A DNA stretch of 64,000 nucleotides from G965222335 sp965222335 (GCA_965222335.1 OZ244944.1:2046001-2110000); one strand, 5' to 3'. Positions 33,976 through 43,565 are shown, counted from the stretch's first letter. The notes: generated by a model not told the origin, from the sequence alone. Program-made: numbers and translations.

Positions 33976-34854
33976 TCAGTGGTCTTCGTGGGCCATGCTG
34001 AGATACACGATCGTCAGCACCATGAAGATAAACGCCTGCAGGGTGATCACCAGAATGTGGAAGATCGCCCAGCCTATCTGCAGCAGGCCTGCTGGCAGCA
34101 TCCAGGCCACACCGGCACTGAACAGCGCTGCTATCAGAATAAAGATCATTTCACCCGCGTACATGTTACCGAAGAGACGCAGGGCCAGGGAGAAGGGCTT
34201 GGCCAGCAGGCCTACGATCTCCATAAACAGGTTGAGGGGCATGAACACCCAGTGGTTGAAGGGTGTGAAGGCCAGTTCCTTGGCAAAACCGAAGCCCTTG
34301 ACCTTGATCGAGTAGTAAAGAATAAGGATCAACACCCCGATAGACAGCCCGAAGGTGATATTCGGGTCGGTCGAGGGCACGATCTTCTGGTATTCCACGC
34401 CCAGCAGCATCAGCAGTTCGGGAACGATATCCACCGGCACCAGGTCCATCAGGTTCATCAGGAATATCCAGACAAAAATGGTCAGGGCCAGCGGCGCAAC
34501 CAGCGGGTTGCGCCCGTGGAAGGTATCGCGCACGGTGTTATCGACGAACTCAACTATCATTTCAATAAAGTTGATATAGCCGGTAGGTACACCGGCACTG
34601 GCTTTTTTCGCCACGCTCAGGAAAAGCCAGCTGAAGAAAATGCCGAGGCCGACAGACCAGGCCATGGAATCAACGTGAATCGCAGTAAAGCCCATCGCAG
34701 CGGCCTCCGCACCGCCATGGGCCATTACCCAGGCACCGCCTTCACCCACCACCGAGCCGTCGTAGCGCTCATAGCCCTCCGGCAACTTGCCCCAGGTCAG
34801 GTTGGTCAGGTGGTGAATGATGTAATCGGAGACTGTCTGGTTTTCGCCTGCCAT
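33976..34854 (-). CDS. atpB: ATP synthase F0 subunit a
   Basis: A 292-residue membrane subunit forming the two proton half-channels. The essential Arg is in S-L-A-L-R-L-F-G-N-M-Y-A-G-E. D-L-V-P-V-D and N-P-L-V-A-P-L are family motifs. Slightly longer than E. coli because of an N-terminal region before the first helix. Confidence 0.97.
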   Translation of the reverse strand: MAGENQTVSDYIIHHLTNLTWGKLPEGYERYDGSVVGEGGAWVMAHGGAEAAAMGFTAIHVDSMAWSVGLGIFFSWLFLSVAKKASAGVPTGYINFIEMIVEFVDNTVRDTFHGRNPLVAPLALTIFVWIFLMNLMDLVPVDIVPELLMLLGVEYQKIVPSTDPNITFGLSIGVLILILYYSIKVKGFGFAKELAFTPFNHWVFMPLNLFMEIVGLLAKPFSLALRLFGNMYAGEMIFILIAALFSAGVAWMLPAGLLQIGWAIFHILVITLQAFIFMVLTIVYLSMAHEDH

Positions 34855-34874
34855 CTAATCCAACTCTTGCATCT

Positions 34875-35279
34875 TTACGTTCCCGCCGAATGCTGCCTCA
34901 GCAACCACCAGCTTCCTGTAATCTGTACTGCCAGCATACCCAGGTAGCCGGCAAACACCGCTGTCGCGGAGAGGGGGCGAAGCAGCATAAAAACTGCCGC
35001 GAATCCCACCGCGCTGAGCAGTAACTTCATCATCTCCCCGGCGTAAGCCGACTGCGCGGCCACTCGCGCTGCGCGCGCACCCTGGAAGCGAAACGCCTGG
35101 GCGGCAAAATACGCCTGCGGCACAATCGCCACCAGTCCACCCGCCGCCACAGAGGCCGCTGCCACCCCATCCCAGCGCGACAATACCGCGCAGACCGGTC
35201 CCAGCAGCATTAACTGGGCCAGACTAATGCGATAAACAGGTGGTTTCGCGATCTTTGCGCCGCTGCTCAACGGGGCCAC
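34875..35279 (-). CDS. atpI: ATP synthase protein I
   Basis: A 134-residue, four-helix protein resembling AtpI, which helps c-ring assembly. The family-like segment is P-Q-A-Y-F-A-A-Q-A-F-R-F-Q-G-A-R-A-A in the first loop and A-G-E-M-M-K-L-L-L-S-A-V-G-F after it. It is the first gene of the atp operon, about 52 bases behind the promoter. Confidence 0.9.
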   Translation of the reverse strand: MAPLSSGAKIAKPPVYRISLAQLMLLGPVCAVLSRWDGVAAASVAAGGLVAIVPQAYFAAQAFRFQGARAARVAAQSAYAGEMMKLLLSAVGFAAVFMLLRPLSATAVFAGYLGMLAVQITGSWWLLRQHSAGT

Positions 35280-35337
35280 CGACCTTCACGCCTGGAGCAC
35301 ATGACCACTGGCCGTTTTCGTCCTTTCAGGCGCGCGC

Positions 35338-35366
35338 ATTATAGGGGGATTGGGGGCCGGGTTCAA
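35338..35366 (-). promoter_or_regulatory. Strong sigma-70 promoter of the atp operon
   Basis: Minus strand: -35 TTGAAC (35366-35361), a 17-base spacer and a perfect -10 TATAAT (35343-35338). It faces atpI with a leader of roughly 50 bases. The remaining gap up to parB (35367-35517) shows only short GC-rich inverted repeats and no convincing parB terminator. Confidence 0.75.
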
Positions 35367-35517
35367 CCGAACTGGAAGGGTAAATGATGCGAGATTTCGG
35401 CGCATATCCCGGCGCAATCGCCGCCGTTTTTCACAAAAACCCGAATATCGAGGCCTGCTACAACATCTTGTGTCGCCACCTGCGCTCTACACTAGATAAA
35501 GGGTGTCGCCCGGCCCA

Positions 35518-36411
35518 CTAACGGATGTGGCTCAGGATGCCGTCAAGCTCGTCCAGGCTGTTATAGGCGAGCACCAGCTTGCCCTTGCCCTTCGCCCCAT
35601 GCTGTATCTGCACCTTGGCCCCCAGCTTCTGGGCAAGATCTTCCTGCAGCTGGCGAATGTTCGGGTCCATTTTCGGCGCCTCTGCGGGGGGCTGCTCCCC
35701 GGCGGCAAGCCATTTGCGCACCAGGGCTTCCGTCTGGCGCACGGACAGGCCCTTGCCCACCACGCTGCGGGCAGCCTGGGACTGTTCCGCGCCTTCCAGC
35801 GCCAACAATGCACGGGCATGGCCCATTTCGAGGTCGCCACGCTCCAGGAGGATGCGTACGTCCTCCTGCAAACTGATCAGGCGCAGCAGGTTGGTGATGG
35901 TGGACCGCGACTTGCCCACAGCGGCCGCGACTTCCTGTTGGGTCAGCTCAAACTCCTGCTGCAGACGCTGCAGGGCAAAGGCTTCCTCAATCGGGTTAAG
36001 ATCCTCGCGCTGGATGTTTTCAATCAGGGCCATCGCGATCGCCGCTTCGTCCGAGACATCGCGAATAACGGCGGGGATGCTGTCCAGTCCGGCGAGCTGG
36101 GTGGCGCGCCAGCGCCGCTCTCCGGCAATAATTTCAAACTTGCGATCAGAAATCTGCCGGACCACGATAGGCTGCATCACCCCCTGGGCCTTGATGCTGT
36201 CGGCCAGCTCCTGCAGGGACTCGGGGTCCATATCCCGTCGTGGCTGGTATTTGCCGCGCTGGATAATGTCTACCGGCAGGGTCCGCAAACCCTCGTCCGG
36301 GTGACCGCTGGCGACACTTTCCTCGGCCTCGGCCACGGTTTCCTGGGCCGCCGCGGAGGCCCCCAACAGGGCGTCGAGGCCTCGCCCGAGGCCGCGTTTT
36401 CTGGATGCCAT
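35518..36411 (-). CDS. parB: Chromosome partition protein ParB (Spo0J)
   Basis: A 297-residue CTPase clamp that loads at parS and spreads on DNA. Start K-R-G-L-G-R-G-L-D-A-L-L is the ParA-stimulating N-terminus. The CTP-binding ParB/Srx domain has Y-Q-P-R-R and the G-E-R-R-W-R-A motif. A helix-turn-helix with T-Q-Q-E-V-A-A-A-V-G-K-S-R-S-T-I-T-N-L-L-R-L follows, then a C-terminal dimer domain. ATG at 36411 was chosen because it begins this N-terminal motif. Two parS sites lie in recF, about 12 kb away. Confidence 0.97.
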   Translation of the reverse strand: MASRKRGLGRGLDALLGASAAAQETVAEAEESVASGHPDEGLRTLPVDIIQRGKYQPRRDMDPESLQELADSIKAQGVMQPIVVRQISDRKFEIIAGERRWRATQLAGLDSIPAVIRDVSDEAAIAMALIENIQREDLNPIEEAFALQRLQQEFELTQQEVAAAVGKSRSTITNLLRLISLQEDVRILLERGDLEMGHARALLALEGAEQSQAARSVVGKGLSVRQTEALVRKWLAAGEQPPAEAPKMDPNIRQLQEDLAQKLGAKVQIQHGAKGKGKLVLAYNSLDELDGILSHIR

Positions 36412-36424
36412 ATCGCTCTCCGTT

Positions 36425-37219
36425 CTATTCGCCGCTGACGGCTTCAGCCGCCGGCCTGTCTGCGCGGCGGATAATTTCTCCGGCCAGCGCCATGTAGGCC
36501 TTGGCCCCGCGCGAGTACCGATCGTAAAACATGACCGGCACACCGTGGCTGGGCGCCTCCGCCAGGCGCACATTGCGCGGAATGACCGTGCGGTAAACCT
36601 TGTCCCCGAAATGCGCGTGCAGCTGGTTGGAGACCTCGTTGGTCAGGCTGTTGCGCGGATCGTAAAGGGTACGCAGCAGGCCTTCGACATCGAGGCCGGG
36701 ATTCACCGACTGCTTCACCCGCTGAATCGTATCGAGGAGGGCAGACAGGCCCTCCAGGGCATAGTACTCGCACTGCATCGCGATGAGCACGCCATCGGCG
36801 GCCACCAGCGCATTCAGGGTCAGCATATTCAGCGACGGGGGACAATCAATCAGGATGTAGTCGTACTCGGCGTCCACCTCGCCGAGGGCGCTGCGCAGGC
36901 GACGCTCCCGGTTATCGAGGTCCAGCAGCTCTACCTCCGCTGCGGTCAGATCCGAGTTGGACGGCAGTACAGAGAATGCGCCCTCCCCGGCGGGTACCGC
37001 CACCCTGGCCACCGGTTCACGGTGCACCAGTACATCGTAGATACTGCGTTCTACCGAATGTTTGTCCACCCCGCTGCCCATGGTTGCATTGCCCTGGGGA
37101 TCGAGGTCCACGAGCAGCACCCGTTTCCGGGTGGCGCCCAGGGAGGCGGCCAGGTTGACGCTGGTCGTGGTCTTGCCCACGCCGCCCTTCTGGTTCGCAA
37201 TCGCGATGATTCTTGCCAC
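36425..37219 (-). CDS. parA: Chromosome partition ATPase ParA (Soj)
   Basis: A 264-residue deviant Walker ATPase. It starts A-R-I-I-A-I-A-N-Q-K-G-G-V-G-K-T-T-T, the deviant Walker A with the signature Lys, followed by L-L-V-D-L-D-P-Q-G-N and I-D-C-P-P-S-L. It works with ParB to segregate the origin. Coupled upstream of parB by 13 bases. Confidence 0.97.
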   Translation of the reverse strand: MARIIAIANQKGGVGKTTTSVNLAASLGATRKRVLLVDLDPQGNATMGSGVDKHSVERSIYDVLVHREPVARVAVPAGEGAFSVLPSNSDLTAAEVELLDLDNRERRLRSALGEVDAEYDYILIDCPPSLNMLTLNALVAADGVLIAMQCEYYALEGLSALLDTIQRVKQSVNPGLDVEGLLRTLYDPRNSLTNEVSNQLHAHFGDKVYRTVIPRNVRLAEAPSHGVPVMFYDRYSRGAKAYMALAGEIIRRADRPAAEAVSGE

Positions 37220-37271
37220 GGAAACCGCCCCCGGGTGTTCTTGAATGTCGTGCCGCGCGTTGTCAGCGGCG

Positions 37272-37901
37272 TTAGCGTAAGCCCATGACGACCAGATGCC
37301 GCTCTGCGGACAGGCCGGGCACCGTCAGGGGAATGACCGCTTGCAGGTCGATGTCGTCTGCAATGGCGTCGAGTTCTTCACCAGGATAGACGCCCTTCAT
37401 TGCCAGGAAGCGGCCACCGGGCGCCAGCAGGTGACGACAGCCTCGCAGCATGTCCCCCAGCGAAGCGAAGGCGCGTGACAGGATCACATCGTACAGTGCC
37501 TGGGGCCGAAACTCCTCCACCCGGGCATGGTGCACGGCCATATTAGCCAAGCCCAGTCCGGTTTTCACCTGAAAAAGGAAACGGGTCTTCTTGCCGTTGC
37601 TGTCCAGCAGGTCAAACTGGCTCTCGGCGCGGGTGATCGCCAGGGGCACGCCCGGCAGGCCTGCCCCCGAACCCACGTCAAGGCAGCGCCGATCCACGAT
37701 CTGTGGCGCAATCGCCAGGCTGTCCAGCAGGTGGAGGGTCACCATCGCCTGCGGTTCGCGCACCGCGGTCAGGTTGTAGGCCCGGTTCCACTTCTGCAGC
37801 AGGACGAGGTAGGCCTCGAGCTGGGCAAGCTGGTTCGGCTCCGGGTCGAGCGCGAGCGCCGCACAGCCCCGGCGCAAGGTTTCAGCCGTGGTTGGCGGCA
37901 T
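37272..37901 (-). CDS. rsmG: 16S rRNA (guanine527-N7)-methyltransferase RsmG
   Basis: A 209-residue methyltransferase. SAM-binding D-V-G-S-G-A-G-L-P-G-V-P-L-A-I and the preceding W-N-R-A-Y-N-L-T-A-V-R are diagnostic of GidB/RsmG. Methylates G527 in the 530 loop of 16S rRNA. Fourteen bases after mnmG. Confidence 0.96.
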   Translation of the reverse strand: MPPTTAETLRRGCAALALDPEPNQLAQLEAYLVLLQKWNRAYNLTAVREPQAMVTLHLLDSLAIAPQIVDRRCLDVGSGAGLPGVPLAITRAESQFDLLDSNGKKTRFLFQVKTGLGLANMAVHHARVEEFRPQALYDVILSRAFASLGDMLRGCRHLLAPGGRFLAMKGVYPGEELDAIADDIDLQAVIPLTVPGLSAERHLVVMGLR

Positions 37902-37915
37902 GCAGCGACCTGCTA

Positions 37916-39847
37916 TCAGGCGCTTTGACGTTCGTGACCCGGCATATCAGCAGTATCGCCGTCCGTCGGGGTACGGCCCAGCACGCCGCGCTTTTTCAGG
38001 TAAATCAGCAGGAGCGAGACCGCCGCCGGGGTCACACCGGGCACACGGGATGCCTGGGCCAGGGTGACCGGCCGGGCCGCGGCCAGTTTCTGCCGCACCT
38101 CGTGCGACAGCCCCTCGACTGCCATGTAATCGAGGGCCGTTGGCAACGGCGTGTCCTCGTAGCGGCGCAAGCGATCGATATCTTCCTGCTGCCGCTCGAT
38201 GTAACCCGCGTATTTCGCCTGGATCTCGACTTGTTCCGCGGCCTGGGGGTCATCAGTGGGTTCGCCCTTGAGACCACCCACATCGGCGTAGCCCAGTTCG
38301 GGTCGCCGCAGCAGGTCAGCCAGGGAATACTCGCGACCGAGGGGTTTGCCCAGCTTTGCCGCCAGCTGCTCCGCTTCCGGGGTGTTGGGATGCACAAAGC
38401 TGGTCGCCAGGCGCGTGTTATCGCGGGCAATGGCCTCGCGTTTGCGCTCAAAGCGGGCCCAGCGCAGATCGTCCACCAGTCCCAGGCGCCGGCCCTGTTC
38501 AGTCAGGCGCAGGTCGGCATTGTCCTCCCGCAACAGCAGGCGGTACTCGGCGCGGGACGTGAACATGCGGTAGGGCTCCAAAGTGCCCCGGGTGATCAGG
38601 TCGTCCACCAGGACCCCGATGTAGGCTTCATCCCGGCGTGGGCACCAGGGCGCTTCGTCGCGGACAGCCAGGGCGGCGTTCAATCCTGCCAGCAGGCCCT
38701 GGGCGGCGGCTTCCTCGTAGCCCGTGGTGCCATTGATCTGGCCGGCGAAGTAAAGTCCGGGCACCGCGCGGGTCTCCAGCGAATAATTCAGGTCGCGGGG
38801 ATCAAAAAAGTCGTACTCGATGGCATAGCCCGGGCGGGTGATATGCGCGTTCTCGAAGCCCGCTATGGAGCGCACCAGCGCATACTGCACATCGAAGGGC
38901 AGGCTGGTGGAGATACCGTTGGGATAGAGCTCGGTCGTGGTCAGCCCCTCGGGCTCAATGAACACCTGGTGCGAGGTCTTGTCGGCAAAGCGATGAATCT
39001 TGTCCTCGATACTGGGGCAGTAGCGCGGGCCGACCCCGTCGATCACCCCGGAATACATCGGCGAGCGGTCCAGGCCGCCGCGAATGATCTCGTGGGTTTG
39101 CTCATTGGTGTGGGTGATCCAGCAGCAACGCTGTTCGGGATGCTCTCCGGCGTGGCCCAGGTAAGACATGGCTGGCACCGGGGTATCCCCCCACTGCTCC
39201 TGGAGCCGGGAAAAGTCCACTGAGCGTGCATCGATTCGCGGCGGGGTACCCGTTTTCAGGCGTTCCACCCGGAAGGGCAACTCCCGCAGCCGCCGCGCCA
39301 GCGCATTACTGGGGGGATCACCAGCGCGACCCCCGGCGCTGTTTTCGAGGCCAATATGAATTTTACCACCGAGGAAGGTGCCCGTTGTGAGTACCACCCT
39401 GGGGGCGCGGAACACCAGGCCCATCTGGGTAATCGCACCGGCAATCCTGCCATTCTCGATCAGCAGGTCGTCCACGCCCTGCTGGAAAATCTGCAGCCCG
39501 GACTGTTGCTCAAGAATTTCACGGATCGCCTGCCGGTACAGGACCCGGTCAGCCTGGGCGCGTGTCGCCCTCACGGCAGGGCCCTTGCGTGCGTTCAGCA
39601 CCCGGAACTGGATCCCTGCCAGATCGGTGGCCCGGGCCATGGCGCCGCCCAGGGCATCGACTTCCTTGACCAGGTGACTCTTGCCTATGCCGCCAATGGC
39701 TGGATTGCAGGACATCTGGCCCAGGGTGTCGACACTGTGGGTGAGCAGCAGGGTGCGACAGCCCATGCGGGCGGCCGCCAGGCAGGCTTCGGTACCGGCA
39801 TGGCCGCCGCCGATCACGATGACATCGTATTGTTGCTGGAAATCCAC
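37916..39847 (-). CDS. mnmG: tRNA uridine-5-carboxymethylaminomethyl modification enzyme MnmG
   Basis: A 643-residue FAD protein acting with MnmE on U34 of tRNAs. The FAD loop is V-I-V-I-G-G-G-H-A-G-T-E-A, and the catalytic region includes G-P-R-Y-C-P-S-I-E-D-K and C-terminal P-x-A-L-D-Y. GTG at 39847 (giving M-D-F-Q-Q-Q-Y-D-V) was chosen because GAGG lies nine bases upstream and the N-terminus then matches the family; a TTG at 39862 would add five residues. Head of mnmG-rsmG-parA-parB. Confidence 0.95.
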   Translation of the reverse strand: MDFQQQYDVIVIGGGHAGTEACLAAARMGCRTLLLTHSVDTLGQMSCNPAIGGIGKSHLVKEVDALGGAMARATDLAGIQFRVLNARKGPAVRATRAQADRVLYRQAIREILEQQSGLQIFQQGVDDLLIENGRIAGAITQMGLVFRAPRVVLTTGTFLGGKIHIGLENSAGGRAGDPPSNALARRLRELPFRVERLKTGTPPRIDARSVDFSRLQEQWGDTPVPAMSYLGHAGEHPEQRCCWITHTNEQTHEIIRGGLDRSPMYSGVIDGVGPRYCPSIEDKIHRFADKTSHQVFIEPEGLTTTELYPNGISTSLPFDVQYALVRSIAGFENAHITRPGYAIEYDFFDPRDLNYSLETRAVPGLYFAGQINGTTGYEEAAAQGLLAGLNAALAVRDEAPWCPRRDEAYIGVLVDDLITRGTLEPYRMFTSRAEYRLLLREDNADLRLTEQGRRLGLVDDLRWARFERKREAIARDNTRLATSFVHPNTPEAEQLAAKLGKPLGREYSLADLLRRPELGYADVGGLKGEPTDDPQAAEQVEIQAKYAGYIERQQEDIDRLRRYEDTPLPTALDYMAVEGLSHEVRQKLAAARPVTLAQASRVPGVTPAAVSLLLIYLKKRGVLGRTPTDGDTADMPGHERQSA

Positions 39848-40401
39848 GAGGTATTGCCTCAAGCCTTGCCGGGAAATGGAAACGGGCGGCGATTATACGT
39901 GCCGCATGGATTTTGCACAAAATTTGTTCTGCAAAAAGTGCGGTCCCGATGTGGAACAGAATTCCCGCAAATCGGGTAGACCCGTTTTAGATATTATTAA
40001 TCTATTTAATATAGATAGAGTATTAAGAGATTATTGTTGTTACTACTATTAAGCACCCTTCTATCGGTGGAAAAGCGATAAATATATAACAAGATCAGTG
40101 AGTTACGTACCGACAAACCCTGCGGGCAAGCCCTGCAACCAGGCGTGGCAAACGGTGGTCACCCGGGGGACGCTTTGGGGACAGTTGACCCCGCCCGCTG
40201 GCTCACCGCTGTTATCCAGTTTCTGCCCCCTGCTCCCGGGCCGCTTCATGCACAGACCTGTCCCCAATCGCGGCGGCTTGCAGTCGGGCGCGGGTGAGCG
40301 CGCTTCACTGTCTGGGGAGAAGGTGGGGATAAATAACGCCAGGGGATCGAGCTGTGGATCAGCAGGGGGTAAGCAGTGAATGGTGCGTTTGCAGGCTGTG
40401 G
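39848..40401. other. AT-rich intergenic region with near-consensus DnaA boxes (candidate second origin)
   Basis: This 554-base gap between mnmG and mnmE has no credible gene. It holds a very AT-rich stretch (about 39985-40052) resembling a DNA-unwinding element. Three near-consensus DnaA boxes follow: TTATCCAGT (40212-40220), TGGGGATAA (40324-40332) and TGTGGATCA (40353-40361). A 7-bp inverted repeat TTTTGCA-N12-TGCAAAA (39911-39936) lies just upstream of mnmG. In E. coli oriC adjoins mnmG, so an origin role is possible, but no box is perfect. Confidence 0.45.
40175..40267. repeat. 10-bp terminal inverted repeats bounding a 93-bp segment
   Basis: TTGGGGACAG (40175-40184) and CTGTCCCCAA (40258-40267) are exact inverted repeats. 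GGGGACAG-type ends are often seen around REP-associated tyrosine transposase elements, so this may be a small non-autonomous remnant inside the candidate origin region. No transposase is present. Confidence 0.5.
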
Positions 40402-41781
40402 CTATTTGCCTACGCAGAAGCTGGAGAATATCTCCCCCAGTAAATCATCACTGCTGATTGCACCGGTAATCAGGCCCAGGCTTTGCTGGCACTGGCGTAA
40501 GTCTTCCGCCAGCAATTCGCCGGCCCCCGCCGTAGCAAGCTGGTCCTGGCCTGCCGCGAGGTAGCGGCCCGCCGCCTCGAGGGCCACAATGTGTCGCCGG
40601 CGGGCGCTGAAGCTGCTTTCGCCGTCCCCCTGGAATCCCATGCACCGTTTGAGATGCTCGCGCAGCAGCGGCAGGCCATCCCCGGTCTTGGCAGACAGGG
40701 TCACTGCGGTAGCGTCGATGCAGTGCTCCACCCCTGGCGTGCGCCCTGAAAGGTCTGCCTTGTTGCGTACGATGGTAACCGGCAGCGCGTCTCCCAGCTT
40801 TTCCCGTTTTTCCGGCCACAGGCGGTCGCCGCTCAGGTCGGCATCGGCAGAGCAGCTGTCTACCACCAGCAGTAAATGATCCGCGGTCCCCATTTCGTGC
40901 CAGGCACGGCGTATACCCTCCTGTTCTATCTCGTCCCCGCTATCGCGCAGACCGGCGGTATCGACGATATGCAGGGGCATGCCGTCGATCTGGATGTGTT
41001 CCCGCAACAGGTCACGGGTAGTGCCCTCGATCGGGGTGACAATGGCCGAGTCCTGACCGGATAGCGCATTGAGCAGGCTGGATTTACCGGCGTTCGGCTT
41101 GCCTGCGATCACCAGTTTCATCCCTTCCTGCAACAGGCTTCCCTGCTGTGCCTGCTGAAGCACTGTCTGCAATTGGGCCTGCAGGGATGAGAGCTGCTCG
41201 GCGACCTTGCCGTCGGCGAGAAAATCGATCTCTTCTTCGGGGAAGTCGATCGCGGCCTCGACGAATACCCGCAGGCGGGTAACCGCTTCAACCAGGGTAT
41301 CGATCTCGCGGGAAAACGCGCCCTGCAGGGAACGTGTGGCATTGCGTGCCGCCTGCTCGGTCGTACTGCCGATCAGGTCGGCGATGGCCTCCGCCTGGGC
41401 GAGGTCGAGTTTGTCATTGAGAAAGGCGCGCTCCGAGAATTCCCCGGGTCGGGCATTGCGCGCGCCAAGATCGCAGCAGGCCTTCACCAGCAGATCCAGA
41501 ATAACGGGACTGCCATGGCCCTGGAGTTCAAGCACGTCCTCACCGGTGAAAGAGTGGGGACCGGGAAAGAACAGGCCGATACCGCTGTCCAGCACCATCC
41601 CGCGAGCGTCGTGAAAGTGGCAGTAGCTGGCCTGGCGGGGCTGCAACTCTCGCGCGCAGATACGCTCGCCGATCGGGCGTGCCTGTGGCCCGGACAGGCG
41701 CACGATACCCACCCCCCCCTGCCCGGGCGGGGTGGCGATCGCGGCGATGGTATCGCCATCCAGGTGGGAGAGTGCGCTCAT
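40402..41781 (-). CDS. mnmE: tRNA modification GTPase MnmE
   Basis: A 459-residue GTPase and partner of MnmG. The N-terminal folate-binding domain has I-A-A-I-A-T-P-P-G-Q-G-G-V-G-I-V-R. The inserted G domain has G-K-P-N-A-G-K-S-S-L-L-N and D-T-A-G-L-R. The C-terminal C-V-G-K carries the conserved Cys. ATG at 41781 gives the family N-terminus; a TTG seven codons upstream is possible. Confidence 0.96.
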   Translation of the reverse strand: MSALSHLDGDTIAAIATPPGQGGVGIVRLSGPQARPIGERICARELQPRQASYCHFHDARGMVLDSGIGLFFPGPHSFTGEDVLELQGHGSPVILDLLVKACCDLGARNARPGEFSERAFLNDKLDLAQAEAIADLIGSTTEQAARNATRSLQGAFSREIDTLVEAVTRLRVFVEAAIDFPEEEIDFLADGKVAEQLSSLQAQLQTVLQQAQQGSLLQEGMKLVIAGKPNAGKSSLLNALSGQDSAIVTPIEGTTRDLLREHIQIDGMPLHIVDTAGLRDSGDEIEQEGIRRAWHEMGTADHLLLVVDSCSADADLSGDRLWPEKREKLGDALPVTIVRNKADLSGRTPGVEHCIDATAVTLSAKTGDGLPLLREHLKRCMGFQGDGESSFSARRRHIVALEAAGRYLAAGQDQLATAGAGELLAEDLRQCQQSLGLITGAISSDDLLGEIFSSFCVGK

Positions 41782-41818
41782 GCCGCCAGTATACGGCGGC
41801 AAGGACCTCGGGTCAGCG

Positions 41819-43552
41819 TCAGCTGGTTTTGGCCTTGTCGGCGTTTTCGATCTGCCTGGTAATCACGTACTGCTGGGCCATGGACAGCAGGTTGTTGACC
41901 ACCCAGTAGAGGACCAGGCCGGCAGGGAACCAGAGGAAGAAGAAGGTGAACACAATCGGCATCCACTGCATGATCTTGGCCTGCATCGGGTCCGGCGGCG
42001 GCGGATTGAGCTTCTGCATAAACCACATGCTTGCCCCCATCAGCAGGGGCAGCACAAAGTAGGGATCCATCACCGACAGGTCGTCAATCCAGAGCATGAA
42101 GGGCGCGTGACGCAGTTCCACGCTTTCCATCAGCACCCAGTAAAGGGCGATAAACACCGGCATCTGGACCAGGATGGGCAGGCAGCCACCCATTGGGTTG
42201 ATCTTCTCCTTGCGATAAAGCTCCATCATGGCCTGGGACTGCTTCTGCTTGTCCTCGGCGTACTGCTCGCGGATGTCCTGCATCTTGGGTTGTACCCGCC
42301 GCATGTTCGCCATGGAGCGATAGCTGGTTGCAGAGAGCTTGAAGAACGCGGCCTTGATCAGCACCGTGAGGAGCACGATCGCCACCCCCCAGTTGCCCAC
42401 CAGGGCGTGAATCTTGGTCAACAGCCAGAACAGTGGCTGCGCAATCCACCACAGCCAGCCGTAGTCCACGCTCAGCTCCAGGTAGGGCGAGATCGCTTCC
42501 AGACGGTACTGGTCCTTGGGACCCGCGTAAAAGCGCGCGCCGACCCGTCCGGATTCACCCGGGTCCAGCGCCAGCGGAGGGCTGGTAAAGCCGGCGATAT
42601 TGAAGCCGCTTTTGGTCACGCGAGTGCTGTAGGTGTGGGACTGCTCGGGATTGGGGATCCAGGCGCTGAGAAAGTAGTGCTGGATCATCGCAATCCAGCC
42701 GCCGGGCAGCTGGGCGCGGAAAGGATCCTCGCGCATGTCCTGGAAATCAAACTTGGTGAAGCGTTCATCGGGTTGGGTGATCGCGGCACCGAGGAATGGC
42801 TGCATCCCCATGCCCGAGCTGTCGGCGTTGGGTGCCGGGCTGCTGTCCCGCTTCAGTTGCCCGAAGAGGTTGCCCTGCCAGCGCTGCGCGCTGTTGTTAT
42901 TCACCAGGTAATCGATGTGAATCAGGTAGTCGCCACGGTTGAAGGTGAAGCGCTTGGTCACCTCGACGCCGTTTTCGCCCTGGTAGTTGAGGTCGACCTG
43001 GAGACTGTTCTCACCCGGCTGCAGCGTGTACTGGCCGCTGCTGGTGGTGAAGCGGGCCCGGCCGTTGGCATCGATACCGTCGGGGCCGATCAGGCCGCTC
43101 TGGGCGACATAGGTGCGCGCCTGGTTGCGCTCCAGCAGGACAAAGGGTTGATCGGGTTGGTCGATCTCTGCCAGGTGTTCTACCAGGGCCAGTTCGACAA
43201 TGTCACCGCCCTGCAGGTCGATGGCAAGTTCCAGCTGGTCGGTCGTTACCTGGACAATGCGGTCACTGCCCCCGTCGGCAACGCTGGGGATACCGGTTTG
43301 CTCAGGCTCGGTGGTTTGTTGTGGCGCGGTAGGGATATCGTCCCCGGTCGCACCGGCGCCCGACCCCTCGCTGTCCGGCAGGCCGGGGTTGGCTGATGAG
43401 TCTGGGCTGTCGTTGCTTGCGCGCTCTACCAGTCTCTGGGTGACGGGTTCCGCTGCGGTCTCGCGTGCGTCTTTGAAAGCCACCCACTCCGTGAGCAGCA
43501 TGAAAGACAGCACGGCGATCGCGCCAATAAGCAGAGAGCGTTGCAAATCCAT
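41819..43552 (-). CDS. yidC: Membrane protein insertase YidC
   Basis: A 577-residue insertase. An N-terminal helix (about 5-23) is followed by a large periplasmic domain and a C-terminal five-helix core, including W-G-V-A-I-V-L-L-T-V-L-I-K-A-A-F-F and N-P-M-G-G-C-L-P-I-L-V-Q-M-P-V-F-I-A-L-Y. The Arg of the hydrophilic groove is expected in the K-A-A-F-F-K-L-S region but appears as Lys/Ser context here and was not assigned. Works with YidD and the Sec system. Confidence 0.97.
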   Translation of the reverse strand: MDLQRSLLIGAIAVLSFMLLTEWVAFKDARETAAEPVTQRLVERASNDSPDSSANPGLPDSEGSGAGATGDDIPTAPQQTTEPEQTGIPSVADGGSDRIVQVTTDQLELAIDLQGGDIVELALVEHLAEIDQPDQPFVLLERNQARTYVAQSGLIGPDGIDANGRARFTTSSGQYTLQPGENSLQVDLNYQGENGVEVTKRFTFNRGDYLIHIDYLVNNNSAQRWQGNLFGQLKRDSSPAPNADSSGMGMQPFLGAAITQPDERFTKFDFQDMREDPFRAQLPGGWIAMIQHYFLSAWIPNPEQSHTYSTRVTKSGFNIAGFTSPPLALDPGESGRVGARFYAGPKDQYRLEAISPYLELSVDYGWLWWIAQPLFWLLTKIHALVGNWGVAIVLLTVLIKAAFFKLSATSYRSMANMRRVQPKMQDIREQYAEDKQKQSQAMMELYRKEKINPMGGCLPILVQMPVFIALYWVLMESVELRHAPFMLWIDDLSVMDPYFVLPLLMGASMWFMQKLNPPPPDPMQAKIMQWMPIVFTFFFLWFPAGLVLYWVVNNLLSMAQQYVITRQIENADKAKTS

Positions 43553-43565
43553 AGTCGTCGTCGAT

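Noticed and set aside
40098..40379. A 93-codon open frame in the mnmG-mnmE gap
   Set aside because: No ribosome-binding site or family resemblance; it covers inverted repeats and DnaA-box-like sites.
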